Assembly: GCF_028867935.1 (NCBI RefSeq)
Contig: NZ_JAPQNS010000006.1
Coordinates: 186,001-250,000, forward strand
DNA: 64,000 nucleotides
From: Flavobacterium sp. SUN052
GTDB taxonomy: Bacteria; Bacteroidota; Bacteroidia; Flavobacteriales; Flavobacteriaceae
Direction: 5' to 3'
Shown: positions 1 through 9,660 of the stretch, piece by piece
How the letters are laid out: each line of letters starts with the position of its first letter
Numbering within the stretch: position 1 is the stretch's first letter
Position numbers and translations under genes: made by a program
The notes under the pieces: generated by a model
What the model saw: the letters and a program-made list of their open reading frames with translations, nothing else
Database searches by the model: none
What the model was told of the DNA's origin: nothing

Positions 1-73
1 ATTATTAGTGGCTTTGAAGTGGCCAGCAATCAGCCGTGGCTACGGTAATAGGTGCTTCGCTGACACCAGTTAG

Positions 74-1696
74 CTACCGATTATTGGTGGGGAAGGTGGG
101 TTTCTTCGCCAACTCTTCAGTCCACTCGACTACATCATTTTGTTTCGCCCAATTGATATAAGCCGCGTTCAACTCCTTCACTATGTTGGGATTGTCTTTT
201 GCGACATTGATGGTTTCGGTGCGATCTGTTTCTATGTTGTACAGTTCCCATTGGTTTTCAGGATAGAACGAAAGCAGTTTCCACTTGCCCTGGCGCACCA
301 TCCGGTGACCCGCCCACTCGTAAAAAACGGGCGTTGTGCGCGTCCAGTTTTGTCCACGCAATAAGGGTGCAAAATTCTCGCCCGGCAATGGATTGATTAG
401 CTGATTTTGGTACGTTTTGGGGTAAGCAATGCCCGCCAGGTCGAGCAGTGTAGGCATGAAGTCAACAAAATGTACCCCGCCTTCTTTCAGTGTATTAGCC
501 GGAATAATTTTGGGTAGCCGCGCAATGAATGGGCTGCTGAGGCCACCTTCGTAGGGTGTTGCTTTGTAGCTTTTGAAGGGTACGTTCGACAATTGAGACC
601 AATTTTTGGTGTACGACTCGTTGGACCCTGCGGTGCCCACCGGACCCGTATTGCGAACAGCTGCCATCGGTAATTTGGAGAAATCCCACCCTTCGGCTCC
701 GTTGTCGGACACAAACACGATGAGTGTATTGTCTAGCTGCCCACTGCTTTTGAGGTAGTCGATCAACTGCCCAATGTTCTGATCCAGATTATCGACCATG
801 GCTGCGTAAACCTCCATTTTCTTCACCCAATAGTGTCGCTCGTCGTAGGTTAGGCTGCTCCACAACGGCAACGAATTATCGCGGGCCTGTTGCTGGTTTT
901 TGTCGACCATCCCCATTTTTATCATCCGTTGGTGCCGCAGGGTACGGAGCGAATCCCAGCCCAAATCGTAGCGACCTTTGTATTTGGCAATATCCTGTGG
1001 CTTGGCCTGAAGTGGCCAGTGGGGCGATGAATACGCCAGATGCAGAAAGAAGGGTTTTTGGGGTCCGTTTTCTTTCAGGAAGGCAATGCTCCGGCGAGTT
1101 AGTTCGTCGGTGAGGTAAAAGTCGGGCGAAGTGGGATGGTACGGCTTGTTGTCGTCGACCAGGTAATCGAACCGATTGTTTTTGGTGATGGGCTTGGTAT
1201 CGAAATAGCTGAATGCCCCGCCAATGAAGCCAAAAAAACGATCGAAACCCCGCGCTCGTGGCCCCCTGTCAGCATCAAGCCCATGATGCCACTTCCCCGA
1301 CAGAATGGTGCGGTAACCCGCCTGCTGAAATACTTCGCCCAAGGTGAGCGACTGCCGGTTGAGAAAACCCTGATAGGCGGGCATTCCCAAGTCCTGATTG
1401 AAAAAACCAACTCCGGCCTTATGTGGGTATTGACCCGTTAGCAACGTCGCTCGCGAAGGTGCGCAAATGGCGTTGGTGTAACACTGTTTCAGCCGCATAC
1501 CCTCGCTCGCCAGCTTGTCCAGATGGGGCGTTTGTATCTCCGAGCCATAGCAACCAATATCCGAAAAGCCCATGTCATCGGCCAGAATCAGAATCACGTT
1601 GGGTTTGGCGGTGGCTTTATTCGATGCTGGTTTTCGTCCAAATCCCCACAGAAGAACCGAAGCTGCGACGATCGCTAGGAGGAATAATTTTTTCAT
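74..1696 (-). CDS. Exported sulfatase (arylsulfatase family)
   Basis: Hydrolyses sulfate esters, probably from polysaccharides or other organics in the periplasm or outside the cell. The sulfatase signature CAPSR lies at residues 78-82; its Cys is the residue that maturing enzymes convert to formylglycine. The metal-binding pair in LADDM is at residues 40-41, and SDNG lies in the middle of the protein. About 540 aa, normal for the family. I start at the ATG at 1696, giving MKKLFLL and a hydrophobic export signal; the open frame runs 14 codons further upstream but would overlap the next gene and bury the signal. No formylglycine-generating enzyme is visible in the window. The substrate cannot be read from sequence. 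Confidence 0.9.
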   Translation of the reverse strand: MKKLFLLAIVAASVLLWGFGRKPASNKATAKPNVILILADDMGFSDIGCYGSEIQTPHLDKLASEGMRLKQCYTNAICAPSRATLLTGQYPHKAGVGFFNQDLGMPAYQGFLNRQSLTLGEVFQQAGYRTILSGKWHHGLDADRGPRARGFDRFFGFIGGAFSYFDTKPITKNNRFDYLVDDNKPYHPTSPDFYLTDELTRRSIAFLKENGPQKPFFLHLAYSSPHWPLQAKPQDIAKYKGRYDLGWDSLRTLRHQRMIKMGMVDKNQQQARDNSLPLWSSLTYDERHYWVKKMEVYAAMVDNLDQNIGQLIDYLKSSGQLDNTLIVFVSDNGAEGWDFSKLPMAAVRNTGPVGTAGSNESYTKNWSQLSNVPFKSYKATPYEGGLSSPFIARLPKIIPANTLKEGGVHFVDFMPTLLDLAGIAYPKTYQNQLINPLPGENFAPLLRGQNWTRTTPVFYEWAGHRMVRQGKWKLLSFYPENQWELYNIETDRTETINVAKDNPNIVKELNAAYINWAKQNDVVEWTEELAKKPTFPTNNR

Positions 1697-1734
1697 GCTG
1701 AATTTGTATAAACCTGAATGGTAAAACAACGAAA

Positions 1735-2859
1735 TCACCCAGGAAGTAAAAATTCGTCAAGATTTTCGGGTGAAATAACTGCCGTTTTGGCCCCTGCATA
1801 ATTCCCGGTGAAGGTTTGGGGAAACCGCACATTTCCTCGTTTACTCCACTTGAATTCATATGCCTCAAATTGTTCACCATGCTCCTCAATAAGATCGATC
1901 TCCTGCTGTTGGGTGGTGCGCCAAAAATATTGATGGGCGGTTATGTCTTGGTAGTGAAGGAATTTCATGCGCTCGGCCATGACGTAGTTTTCCCACAAAG
2001 CACCCACATCGGTTCTGGATTGGAGCGGTTTGAAATTATTAATCACAGCATTGCGAATGCCACAATCATAAAAGTATACCTTTTTGCCTTTCTTAATTTC
2101 ATTCCGTACGTTCCGGTTAAGGGCTGGCAATCGAAAAACGACGAACGTTTTTTCCAGTAAATCAATGTATTTGTCGACGGTTTTTTGATCGCTACCGATG
2201 GTTTGACCAATCTCCTGGTAGCTAATTTCACTGCCTATTTGTAAGGCAAGAGCTTTCAGCAGTTTTTCCAGTAACAATGGCTTTTTGATTTGCTCCAGCA
2301 TTAGCAAATCTTTGTATAGATAACTACCTGCCAACAGTTTCAGTAGCTCTTCTTCTTCACCAATTTTGGTAACAATCTCTGGATAGCAACCATAGATCAT
2401 CCGGTGTTCCAGTAACCTCTTTTCAGGTAGCAACCCCTGATGCTGAACTAGTTCAGAAAAACTTAGGGGGTAGAGCATAAACTCGTATTTACGCCCGGTC
2501 AGCGGCTCGTTAACCTGACTCGACAAATCAAACGCCGACGAGCCGGTAGCAATAACCTGAACCTGCTTTATCTGATCGGTGAATAGCTTGAGGGTTAGAC
2601 CAATATTCGGAATACGCTGTGCTTCGTCGATAAACAAAATGGTTTTATTGCCAACAACTGTTTTTAGTTTAGTAGCGGTTGTGTTGGTCAACGCTTCCCG
2701 AACATCGGCATCATCACCATTAAGGTATACGTGATCTCTGTTCACTAACATCGACTCGATTAGGGTCGATTTTCCGGTTTGTCGGGGGCCAAAGAGCAAT
2801 ATCGCTTTTCCCTTAAAAAGGCGTTGTTCTATTTTTTTTTGTACTATTCGTTCAATCAT
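1735..2859 (-). CDS. ATP-binding protein with AAA domain and C-terminal DUF4143
   Basis: Cytoplasmic P-loop ATPase of the AAA_14/DUF4143 type, a common family in Bacteroidota whose role is unclear. Walker A is GPRQTGKST near the N terminus and Walker B is ILFIDEAQR, followed by ATGSSAFDL as a sensor segment. The C-terminal part ends in a PD-(D/E)XK-like stretch (ENYVMAERM, then EIDLIEE and EAYEFKW), typical of DUF4143. I prefer the ATG at 2859 (MIERIV) over the one nine codons upstream. Base composition is more AT-rich than the neighbouring sulfatase, and these genes are often mobile between genomes. It lies 38 bp upstream of the sulfatase on the same strand, with no obvious functional link. 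Confidence 0.85.
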   Translation of the reverse strand: MIERIVQKKIEQRLFKGKAILLFGPRQTGKSTLIESMLVNRDHVYLNGDDADVREALTNTTATKLKTVVGNKTILFIDEAQRIPNIGLTLKLFTDQIKQVQVIATGSSAFDLSSQVNEPLTGRKYEFMLYPLSFSELVQHQGLLPEKRLLEHRMIYGCYPEIVTKIGEEEELLKLLAGSYLYKDLLMLEQIKKPLLLEKLLKALALQIGSEISYQEIGQTIGSDQKTVDKYIDLLEKTFVVFRLPALNRNVRNEIKKGKKVYFYDCGIRNAVINNFKPLQSRTDVGALWENYVMAERMKFLHYQDITAHQYFWRTTQQQEIDLIEEHGEQFEAYEFKWSKRGNVRFPQTFTGNYAGAKTAVISPENLDEFLLPG

Positions 2860-3007
2860 ATTATCTCCTAAATCCCAAAAATACATAATATTCTAGGATT
2901 GTAATCCCAAATAAACATACTAATAAAAGATTCTGAAGTTTATAGCCGGTTTGAGATTAATCCATCAATCCGCCTTGGTTGCTGTCGCCTAGTTCAGCGA
3001 CTGAGTA

Positions 3008-3940
3008 TTACTTTCCAATCACTTCCAGCGCTACATCTTTCAGGATTTCGTGGGTGCCCTCAAAAATGGTCAGGGTGATGTTGTTGGACGATTTCTGATA
3101 GAGAATTGCCCGGTTGCCCAGCATTTTGGCGGACTCCTGGATCGGGAAAGTTTGCGTATTGAGCATCGTAGCTGCATCCTCCTCCGATACGTAGCGAGTC
3201 TTGTCTTTCTCCTTGCTGTTGGCCAGGAGTTTGTTGTAAAAGTTGATAGACTGTGAAATAGGGACTGAGCCTGTGTACCCGTCATGAATACCCGCATAGA
3301 GTTGCAACCGGCTATTTTTGCGTTTTTTGAGGGGTGTTTCCCAGTACAAAGGCGAGCGAGCTTTGGCTTTCTCCGCATCGAATACCTCGCCAGCGCCGGT
3401 GCATTTTATAATTTCAGGGCCATACCGGTTCTTGCGCTCTACCGACTGACCGTACCAGGTTGACAAATCAGAAATAGACGACCAGGCCGAAAAGGAAGCA
3501 ATGTCGTGCCGCGATTTCATGTACATGGCCATGGTGGCATAGCCGCCCCCGCTGTTGCCAACTACGTAGATATTCTTACGGTCGACGTTCATGTTTTTAA
3601 TCGCCCAATCGATGGCTTCGTCGATGTCGGCCAGCACAAACTCGCTGCAACAGGCTTTGGGATGGTTATTGACCCCTCTGAAATTGGGGAAAATGTAATT
3701 CCAGTTTTTGGCGTGAGCCTGCACAGCTTCCATATCCTTTTGGGAATCGGCTGAGTTGCTCCACGAATGCAACTCAACAACCAGGGGCTGGGGCGTGGAT
3801 GCGGTGGATTTGTCGTAATAAAAAACCTGCACGTTTCCATCCAGCGACGATTGGATACTGTCTTTTTTCAGGAAGTCAGGCCGCTGGGCTAACGCACTGT
3901 TTGCCAGTAAAAATAGGAGTAGGAATAGAGGGTTTCGCAT
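3008..3940 (-). CDS. Exported alpha/beta hydrolase (S9 peptidase/esterase-like)
   Basis: Secreted serine hydrolase of the alpha/beta fold, 310 aa. A clean signal peptide (MRNPLFLLLFLLANSALAQ) is followed by a core with the nucleophile elbow GNSGGG (Ser130), a candidate acid in GIHDGY (Asp220) and a C-terminal GTHE as likely catalytic His. The order Ser-Asp-His and the strand spacing fit prolyl-oligopeptidase-like or acetyl-xylan-esterase-like enzymes; which one cannot be decided by reading. It is transcribed with the same polarity as the peroxidase upstream but is separated from it by a strong hairpin, so it probably has its own promoter. Confidence 0.8.
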   Translation of the reverse strand: MRNPLFLLLFLLANSALAQRPDFLKKDSIQSSLDGNVQVFYYDKSTASTPQPLVVELHSWSNSADSQKDMEAVQAHAKNWNYIFPNFRGVNNHPKACCSEFVLADIDEAIDWAIKNMNVDRKNIYVVGNSGGGYATMAMYMKSRHDIASFSAWSSISDLSTWYGQSVERKNRYGPEIIKCTGAGEVFDAEKAKARSPLYWETPLKKRKNSRLQLYAGIHDGYTGSVPISQSINFYNKLLANSKEKDKTRYVSEEDAATMLNTQTFPIQESAKMLGNRAILYQKSSNNITLTIFEGTHEILKDVALEVIGK

Positions 3941-3967
3941 GGATAAAAGTATTGATAGTAACCGAAC

Positions 3968-4019
3968 AAAACAAGGTCAGAAGAATGGGGCCAACCCCCA
4001 ACTCCTCTGACCTCGTTTT
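3968..4019 (-). terminator. Hairpin terminator after the peroxidase gene
   Basis: Arms at 3968-3981 and 4006-4019 pair with one mismatch (A-rich left arm, T-rich right arm, core GGTCAGA/TCTGACC), with a nested GGGG/CCCC step in the loop. It sits directly downstream of the peroxidase stop codon on the minus strand. Confidence 0.7.
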
Positions 4020-4040
4020 GCGAATCGTCAACTCCTTAAA

Positions 4041-6050
4041 TCAATGCCCCGCTTTCAGGAATCGAACCGACTTAATCTGCTTTTCGTCAGACACTTTCAG
4101 AAGGTAAAGACCTTCACGCATTTCACCGATTGGCAGCGAAATATGCGTTTCGGAACCCGCAACATCGAGTTGCTTTAGCACCTGCCCATTCAGGCTAACA
4201 ATGCGCAGTAGTCGTGGTCTGTCCTGGCTGTTGAGCTCCACATTCAGCACGTCCTGAGCTGGGTTTGGCGAAACCGTAACCGTCATACCTGGCTCCTCAG
4301 TAGTGCTCTCCGAGGCCTGGCGGGCCACTTCTCCGTTTTCGCCCGGACACGGGTTGATGACAAACAAGTTGCTCTGCAAGCTGGTGAGCGACGTATTGCG
4401 TTTGATGACATCCGAGAGTTTGGTATTCGAAACCTGATCGCGGAGGTTGGTCGGCAGGAATGGATCGTTGCGGTAAAAATAGAAATCGCCGTCTCGTAAT
4501 CTCTCAAATTGGGTTTTCAACATCGCGTGCATGCTTGGCCCAACCGACTTACCGGGCAGCAGGTCTTCGGCCAGCATACCTACCCAGAGATCAATGTTGT
4601 TGGTGTTTCCGTACAAGGATTTTAGGGAGGTCGCTACGGCCGTATTCGAGGTGATTTGCGAGAAATTGTTTACCGGATTCAGGCCATAAAAAGCCCGTAC
4701 CGCATTGTAGTTGGGCAAACCATGATCGCGCCCCCGCTGAATATTGAGGGAAGCCAGATCCAGCCCAAACCGTACGGCTGCTGTGGGGCTACCAAACAGG
4801 AAATTGCGGAGTACGTCGTTGATCTTCAGGTTGGTTTCGTACATCTTGTGCGTGGCAAAACCTTTTAGGAACGGATCAGTGCCGTAGGTGGCTATAATCT
4901 GCGGATCAAAGAAAGCCTCGTCTAATTCCAGCACACCCGCACCCACTTTGTTGCAATTATTATCGCGCATTGCCAATTCATCAGCAACCATCGTATGCCC
5001 AATTCGATAGCCTGCTGTGGCAAAGGTGTTGGTAATATCGGGTTGCACGTTATCGCGGTAGCCAGCGTAATTGTTGAGCGTGACACCCATAGCTGGTAAA
5101 AACTCCTGGTAGGTGATGGCCTGAATAAGAGCACCTACTTCTTTACGGGCTTTCTGGAAAATTTCTTCGTCGTTTTTTAGACCCTGACCCACCAGCCGAT
5201 CACAAATCTTGTTGTGTTCTCTGATGAAAATGGTGTGTAATGAAGTAATGCCGGGGTGTTCCGCACCCCGAACATCGCCCACCACAAACGTTTTCACGGT
5301 ATGGTCCTGATCGTTGGACATACTCGGTGCGTTGGGGTCGATAGCGGCCGACTGTTCACCGGTCAGCGTGTTCCAGGGGGGCAGATTACCCGACGAGGTT
5401 TTCAACTTACCGTTTTTTTTGGTGCGTAACCAACTGGCGCGGGTTTCATCGGAACCATACACTACAGAGGCATCGATCCAGGCCGTATTCAGGTTGCTTT
5501 GCTGGCGGGGTGAGTTTGTACCCGTGCCCGACCGTACTTCGCTGCGGTAAAACGGAACCGCCATCGTAAACAGAGGTTCGTCGGTAGGTAAGGGTACCGG
5601 AGCAGACTCCGTGTTGCCGGTAGGTGTTAGCGTGATGTCGTGGTCGAGAAACTGCCCCCAGATATAGACGTACGCACTCAGGTTGCGAGCGTTGAAAATG
5701 GTTGTCGGTTCGTCGCACAACACATTCGACAGTTTCCGGGCCGACGGGCGGTTGGCTCCACCCATCGCATTTTTCGGGTCGCTGCTGCCGTATTCGGATG
5801 GTAATTCCCGAAGCAGGGGTACGTCGGAGGCACCCCATTCTTCGTGTTGCCGGCCAATGTTATTGTTGGTACCGTCGAATGTTCGGAAAGTCGGATGGAC
5901 CCCATTGCCGATAGGGGCAGGCTGGGGGCGTGGGTTAAACAGGAACGGTTTGCCTTCCGCAAACTTGCGTTGTTGCGCCTTGGTAGTCAGGCCAGTAAAC
6001 AGGGAAATCAGGCAGCACAAGGCTACAATGAATAGTGGTTTCCTTGACAT
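4041..6050 (-). CDS. Secreted animal-type haem peroxidase with T9SS sorting domain
   Basis: Predicted secreted haem peroxidase of the animal peroxidase-cyclooxygenase superfamily, 669 aa. Signal peptide at residues 1-25. The distal haem motif is GQFLDHD (His137), the helix IFIREHN carries the conserved Arg (about 277), and the proximal motif is GYRIGHTM (His352). NIQRGRDHGLP, another hallmark of the family, follows in the C-terminal half of the enzyme domain. The last ~85 residues, from about VTVSPNPAQD onward, form a type A T9SS sorting domain, so the enzyme should be exported by type IX secretion and retained on or released from the cell surface. Possible roles are oxidative halogenation or antimicrobial chemistry; the substrate is unknown. 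The ATG at 6050 gives the signal peptide directly. Confidence 0.9.
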   Translation of the reverse strand: MSRKPLFIVALCCLISLFTGLTTKAQQRKFAEGKPFLFNPRPQPAPIGNGVHPTFRTFDGTNNNIGRQHEEWGASDVPLLRELPSEYGSSDPKNAMGGANRPSARKLSNVLCDEPTTIFNARNLSAYVYIWGQFLDHDITLTPTGNTESAPVPLPTDEPLFTMAVPFYRSEVRSGTGTNSPRQQSNLNTAWIDASVVYGSDETRASWLRTKKNGKLKTSSGNLPPWNTLTGEQSAAIDPNAPSMSNDQDHTVKTFVVGDVRGAEHPGITSLHTIFIREHNKICDRLVGQGLKNDEEIFQKARKEVGALIQAITYQEFLPAMGVTLNNYAGYRDNVQPDITNTFATAGYRIGHTMVADELAMRDNNCNKVGAGVLELDEAFFDPQIIATYGTDPFLKGFATHKMYETNLKINDVLRNFLFGSPTAAVRFGLDLASLNIQRGRDHGLPNYNAVRAFYGLNPVNNFSQITSNTAVATSLKSLYGNTNNIDLWVGMLAEDLLPGKSVGPSMHAMLKTQFERLRDGDFYFYRNDPFLPTNLRDQVSNTKLSDVIKRNTSLTSLQSNLFVINPCPGENGEVARQASESTTEEPGMTVTVSPNPAQDVLNVELNSQDRPRLLRIVSLNGQVLKQLDVAGSETHISLPIGEMREGLYLLKVSDEKQIKSVRFLKAGH

Positions 6051-6188
6051 TTTCGAAGAATAGTGAGTGATAACGGGTTAGACGCTATACACGCACTAAT
6101 TCCTACGGGGCTGAAACCATTTTTAACATATTTCGTAAATATCCTTTGTTGGGCCAGATTAGCCAGGCTGCTTCCGGGACTTTACCTA

Positions 6189-7322
6189 TCAGCGAATTAA
6201 TAACAGACACACCGGCATCGAAACGGCAATTTCTTTGCCGGTAGGGGTGAGTTTGCCGGTTTGTTTGTCGCGCTTGAAAATGGTGATATTGTCCGAATCC
6301 TGGTTGGCAACCAGCACAAAATTTCCAGTGGGGTCGATGGCGAAGTTGCGGGGTGTTTTGCCGTTTACCGGCTGATGCCCTACCAAAGTAAGTTGTCCCG
6401 TTTTTTGGTCGATGCTGTAAATGGCCAAACTCTCATGGGCGCGATTGGAGCCGTACAAGAACTTGCCGTCGGGCGATATGTGAATGTCGGCAGTCCACTT
6501 GCGCCCCGTGTAATCATCGGGCAGGGTTTTAACGGTTTGAATGGTTTTTAGCTCACATTTTGTGTACGTAAACCCTGTGATGGTCGCCCCCATTTCCTGA
6601 ATCACATACGCAAACTTACCATTGGGATGAAACGTAAAATGCCGGGGTCCAGATCCGGGCGTGACCATAGTGAACGGTGGATTACCCGGTATCAGCTGCC
6701 CCGTTTTCGCATTTAGGGCGTACGTTACGATCTTGTCGGTACCTAAATCCGGCACAAACACATCGACGTTGTTGGGCGCAATATTGATCGAATGCACAAA
6801 CGGTTTTGTTTGCCGCTCGGGGTCTATGCTTTTGCCTTCATGCTGGATCACCTGGCTGACTTTGCCCAGCGAGCCATCTGCTTCGGTTGGTAACACACTC
6901 AGGCTACCACCGTTATAATTGCCCACAATAACCCATTTGCCCGTTTTATCCACGGCTAAGTGCGCCCCGCCTTTACTACCCGTTGCCTGCGAATTGAGCA
7001 GAGTCAACTGGCCAGACTGTTTATTGATGGAGAACGCCCGCGCCGTATCCCCACCACTTCCGCCAACGGCATATAAAAAACGCTTGTCGGCAGTAATGGC
7101 TAAAAACGACGGGTTCGAAACCTCTTTGGCTACGCTTACCGGCGCAAAATCGCCCGTTTGCGTATTGAATCGATACACATAAATCCCCTCGCTGGTTTTG
7201 CGCGTGTACGTACCGACGTAGAGATAATAGTCAGCACCGGTGTTTTGGGCGAAGCAGAAATCGCTCAACAGGCACAGGAGAAGGATCAGACTGAACGAGA
7301 AGGAAAGGAAGGGCTTTTTCAT
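6189..7322 (-). CDS. Exported lactonase-family seven-bladed beta-propeller
   Basis: Member of the 6-phosphogluconolactonase (YbhE/Pgl-like) propeller family, about 377 aa with a signal peptide. Diagnostic stretches are YVGTYTR at the mature N terminus, GSGPRHFTFHPNGKFAYV in the middle and PTGNFVLVANQDSDNI near the end. Because the protein is exported, it is unlikely to be the cytoplasmic pentose-phosphate enzyme; a role on extracytoplasmic lactones or as a binding protein is inferred. I use the ATG at 7322 (MKKPFLSF); the longer frame would overlap the next gene and add 56 residues without homologous character. Last gene of a run from 11169 to 6189, 29 bp after the hydroxyacid oxidase. Confidence 0.85.
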   Translation of the reverse strand: MKKPFLSFSFSLILLLCLLSDFCFAQNTGADYYLYVGTYTRKTSEGIYVYRFNTQTGDFAPVSVAKEVSNPSFLAITADKRFLYAVGGSGGDTARAFSINKQSGQLTLLNSQATGSKGGAHLAVDKTGKWVIVGNYNGGSLSVLPTEADGSLGKVSQVIQHEGKSIDPERQTKPFVHSINIAPNNVDVFVPDLGTDKIVTYALNAKTGQLIPGNPPFTMVTPGSGPRHFTFHPNGKFAYVIQEMGATITGFTYTKCELKTIQTVKTLPDDYTGRKWTADIHISPDGKFLYGSNRAHESLAIYSIDQKTGQLTLVGHQPVNGKTPRNFAIDPTGNFVLVANQDSDNITIFKRDKQTGKLTPTGKEIAVSMPVCLLLIR

Positions 7323-7351
7323 GTGAGCTGTTTTTAGGGTATAAGGACACG

Positions 7352-8404
7352 CTAGGTCCAAATTACCGATTGGTCGATGCTGGCGATGGTTGCCCGGCCC
7401 GTTAAGGCCATAGCCAGCTCCAATTCTTCGCGGAGAATCTCCAGCACTTTTGTAACGCCCGCTGCCCCGCCATAGGCCAGACCGAAACAAATGGGTTTAC
7501 CTACCAACACGGCATTAGCTCCCAGGGCGATGGCTTTCAGTACGTCGGTGCCCCGGCGAATACCACCGTCCATCAGTATAGGGACTCGTTTGTTAACCCG
7601 TTCGGCAATGCGCGGAAGGGCTTCGATGGTGGCGGGTACAGTGTCCAGATTTCGACCGCTGTGATTCGACACAACGATACCCGATACCCCCGTCTGAACG
7701 GCTATTTCGGCATCGTCGGGGTTCAAAATCCCTTTGAGCAAAATCGGAATTTTGGTGAAAGACTGCAACCACTCAATGTCTTTCCAGGTCATGGCCTTCG
7801 TCAGCGCGACAGCATCGGGCATGTGGGGTGTGATAATTCCGTCGGGCATACCAAAGTTGACGCGCTGCTGCCGGTTGCGGACCCCCGCTACGGGCGTATC
7901 CACCGTAACGCACAAGGCCCGGCATCCCTGTGCCTCGGCCTCCTGAACGAGTGATTTGGTAAAGGCCCGGTCGTCGCGCACATATAATTGAAACCAGAGC
8001 GGCTGCGTGGCTACGTTGGCAATCTGGGCTAGTGGCGTGGTTGTAAACGAACTTACCACGTACACGGCCGAAGCCGCTCCGGCACCGCGAGCGGTGGCCA
8101 ATTCACCCTCGGGGTGCATGATTTTGTGGTAGGCCGTTGGGGCGATCAGAATGGGGTAGGGCAAATCAATCCCCAAGAGCGAAACCCGGGTATCGATGGC
8201 GCTCACATCGACAAGCACCCTTGTATTAAGCTTTATGGAGTCCAGGGCTTGCCGGTTCCAGCGCACCGTAAATTCGTCGGCAGCCCCACTGGCCACGTAT
8301 TCGTAGGCCATCGGCGTCATACAATCCACGGCCAGCTTTTCTACGTCGAACAGGTTAATGACCGTTGATAAATCGGGAGAATCAGGATTAGGGAATGGTG
8401 TCAT
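7352..8404 (-). CDS. FMN-dependent 2-hydroxyacid oxidase/dehydrogenase
   Basis: Cytoplasmic FMN enzyme of the glycolate oxidase/L-lactate dehydrogenase family, 350 aa, a full-length TIM barrel. The catalytic motif SNHSGRNLD holds His248 and Arg251; Lys224 in ILLKGIL contacts FMN, and MDGGIRRGTDVLKAIALGA is the phosphate-binding end. The family usually has SNHGGR, so the Ser is a mild variant. The substrate (lactate, glycolate, mandelate or another 2-hydroxyacid) cannot be told. The ATG at 8404 leaves one base after the stop of the amidohydrolase gene; the alternative ATG at 8431 would overlap it. The tight spacing implies co-transcription. Confidence 0.88.
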   Translation of the reverse strand: MTPFPNPDSPDLSTVINLFDVEKLAVDCMTPMAYEYVASGAADEFTVRWNRQALDSIKLNTRVLVDVSAIDTRVSLLGIDLPYPILIAPTAYHKIMHPEGELATARGAGAASAVYVVSSFTTTPLAQIANVATQPLWFQLYVRDDRAFTKSLVQEAEAQGCRALCVTVDTPVAGVRNRQQRVNFGMPDGIITPHMPDAVALTKAMTWKDIEWLQSFTKIPILLKGILNPDDAEIAVQTGVSGIVVSNHSGRNLDTVPATIEALPRIAERVNKRVPILMDGGIRRGTDVLKAIALGANAVLVGKPICFGLAYGGAAGVTKVLEILREELELAMALTGRATIASIDQSVIWT

Positions 8405-8405
8405 T

Positions 8406-9659
8406 TTACGGCTTTGTCTTATCAATTTCAACGTTACCGCCTTTCATAACCCATTTCACCTGCCGAATAATCACATTGATGTCGGTCAGCGGGTTTCCTT
8501 TTACGGCCACTATATCGGCGAGATAACCCGGCGCGATGGCGCCCAACTCCTTTTCCATACCAAGCATTTCAGCACCCATTGAGGTAGCCGATTGTAAGGC
8601 CTGCTCAGGAGTCATCCCCGCTTTAACGAACCATTCCAGTTCCCGGGTATTTTCGCCAAAGCCCGTGAATACCGCATCGGAGCCCATCGCAATTTTCACC
8701 TTGGCCTTCACCGCTTTTTTGAGCGTTTCAAAATTCCGTTTCACAAACAGATTCAAGCCAAACACCGCCGTAGAATCGTAGCCATATTCAGCATTGTGAG
8801 CCGCGTAATACCGATTGTGGTCAACCGTAGGTACGTAAATAACGCCCAGGCTAGCCATCGCCAAAATGGTAGAATCAGTAAGGTCGGTAGCGTGTTCAAT
8901 GGTATTGGCCCCGGCTCTCAGGGCAGCCACGGCTCCGTCGGGACCATAGGAGTGAACTGCCAGTCGTTTTCCCGCTTTGTGGGCAACCTCGGCGGCTGCT
9001 TTCATTTCTTCGTAGCTATAGGTCTGCACGCCCGTAACATCTTTGGCACTGCCGGTAGAGCCGAACATCTTGATCCAGTCGGCACCCAGCGCCAGTTGTT
9101 TCTGGGCAAATTCCTGCACGGCCTCCACGCCTTTTACCCGGCCAATGCTCAACCCCTGTCCCGCCACAAAAAGCCTCGGCCCCTTCATAGCTCCCCGGCT
9201 GATCAGCTCGCGCATGGCAAAACTCATGTTGTCGCCCGCACCCAGATCCCGGGCGGTAGTAACGCCGGTTTCAAGCGTTTTCCGAGCATTCTCCTGCGCC
9301 AGATAAACCTTCACGGCGGGCAGCACTGTTCGGCCCTGCGACCAGGGGTCGCCCGGTTGATTTTTGTCCCAGTAATACGTCATGTGCACGTGGGCGTCGA
9401 TCAGGCCGGGAATGGCCGTGTACTCGCTGAGATCAATTACTTGCGCATTGGCCGGGATCGTAATCTGGGCCTTTGTTCCCACGGCTACAATACGGTCTGC
9501 GTTCACCAGTACAATGCCCTGGGGAATTTTTTGACCCTTTCCGTCGATGACGGTGCCAAAGCGAAGAGCTTTTATCTGAGCGGATACGAGTGAGCTATTG
9601 GCCAGTAGGCACATGAAAACAAGTGTCGATAGTGCGCTGAAGCGTATTTGTTTTTTCAT
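8406..9659 (-). CDS. Exported metal-dependent amidohydrolase
   Basis: Amidohydrolase-superfamily enzyme (imidazolonepropionase/Xaa-Pro dipeptidase-like group), 417 aa with an N-terminal signal peptide. The first metal pair is IDAHVHM (His90, His92). DWIKMF supplies the probable bridging Lys, AVHSYG and NTIEHATD the later His ligands, and MGSDAVF the catalytic Asp. A beta-sandwich composite domain precedes and follows the barrel. Likely cleaves amides or cyclic amides, possibly N-acyl amino acids or dipeptides, in the periplasm. The start at 9659 lies one base past the stop of the serine hydrolase gene, so the two are almost certainly in one transcript. Confidence 0.88.
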   Translation of the reverse strand: MKKQIRFSALSTLVFMCLLANSSLVSAQIKALRFGTVIDGKGQKIPQGIVLVNADRIVAVGTKAQITIPANAQVIDLSEYTAIPGLIDAHVHMTYYWDKNQPGDPWSQGRTVLPAVKVYLAQENARKTLETGVTTARDLGAGDNMSFAMRELISRGAMKGPRLFVAGQGLSIGRVKGVEAVQEFAQKQLALGADWIKMFGSTGSAKDVTGVQTYSYEEMKAAAEVAHKAGKRLAVHSYGPDGAVAALRAGANTIEHATDLTDSTILAMASLGVIYVPTVDHNRYYAAHNAEYGYDSTAVFGLNLFVKRNFETLKKAVKAKVKIAMGSDAVFTGFGENTRELEWFVKAGMTPEQALQSATSMGAEMLGMEKELGAIAPGYLADIVAVKGNPLTDINVIIRQVKWVMKGGNVEIDKTKP

Positions 9660-9660
9660 A

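Noticed and set aside
6050..6188. Possible gene fragment between the peroxidase and the lactonase
   Set aside because: No open frame of protein-like character; only a plain intergenic stretch.
8796..9593. 265-codon open frame on the plus strand
   Set aside because: It is antisense to the clear amidohydrolase gene and has no family features; long antisense frames are expected at this base composition.
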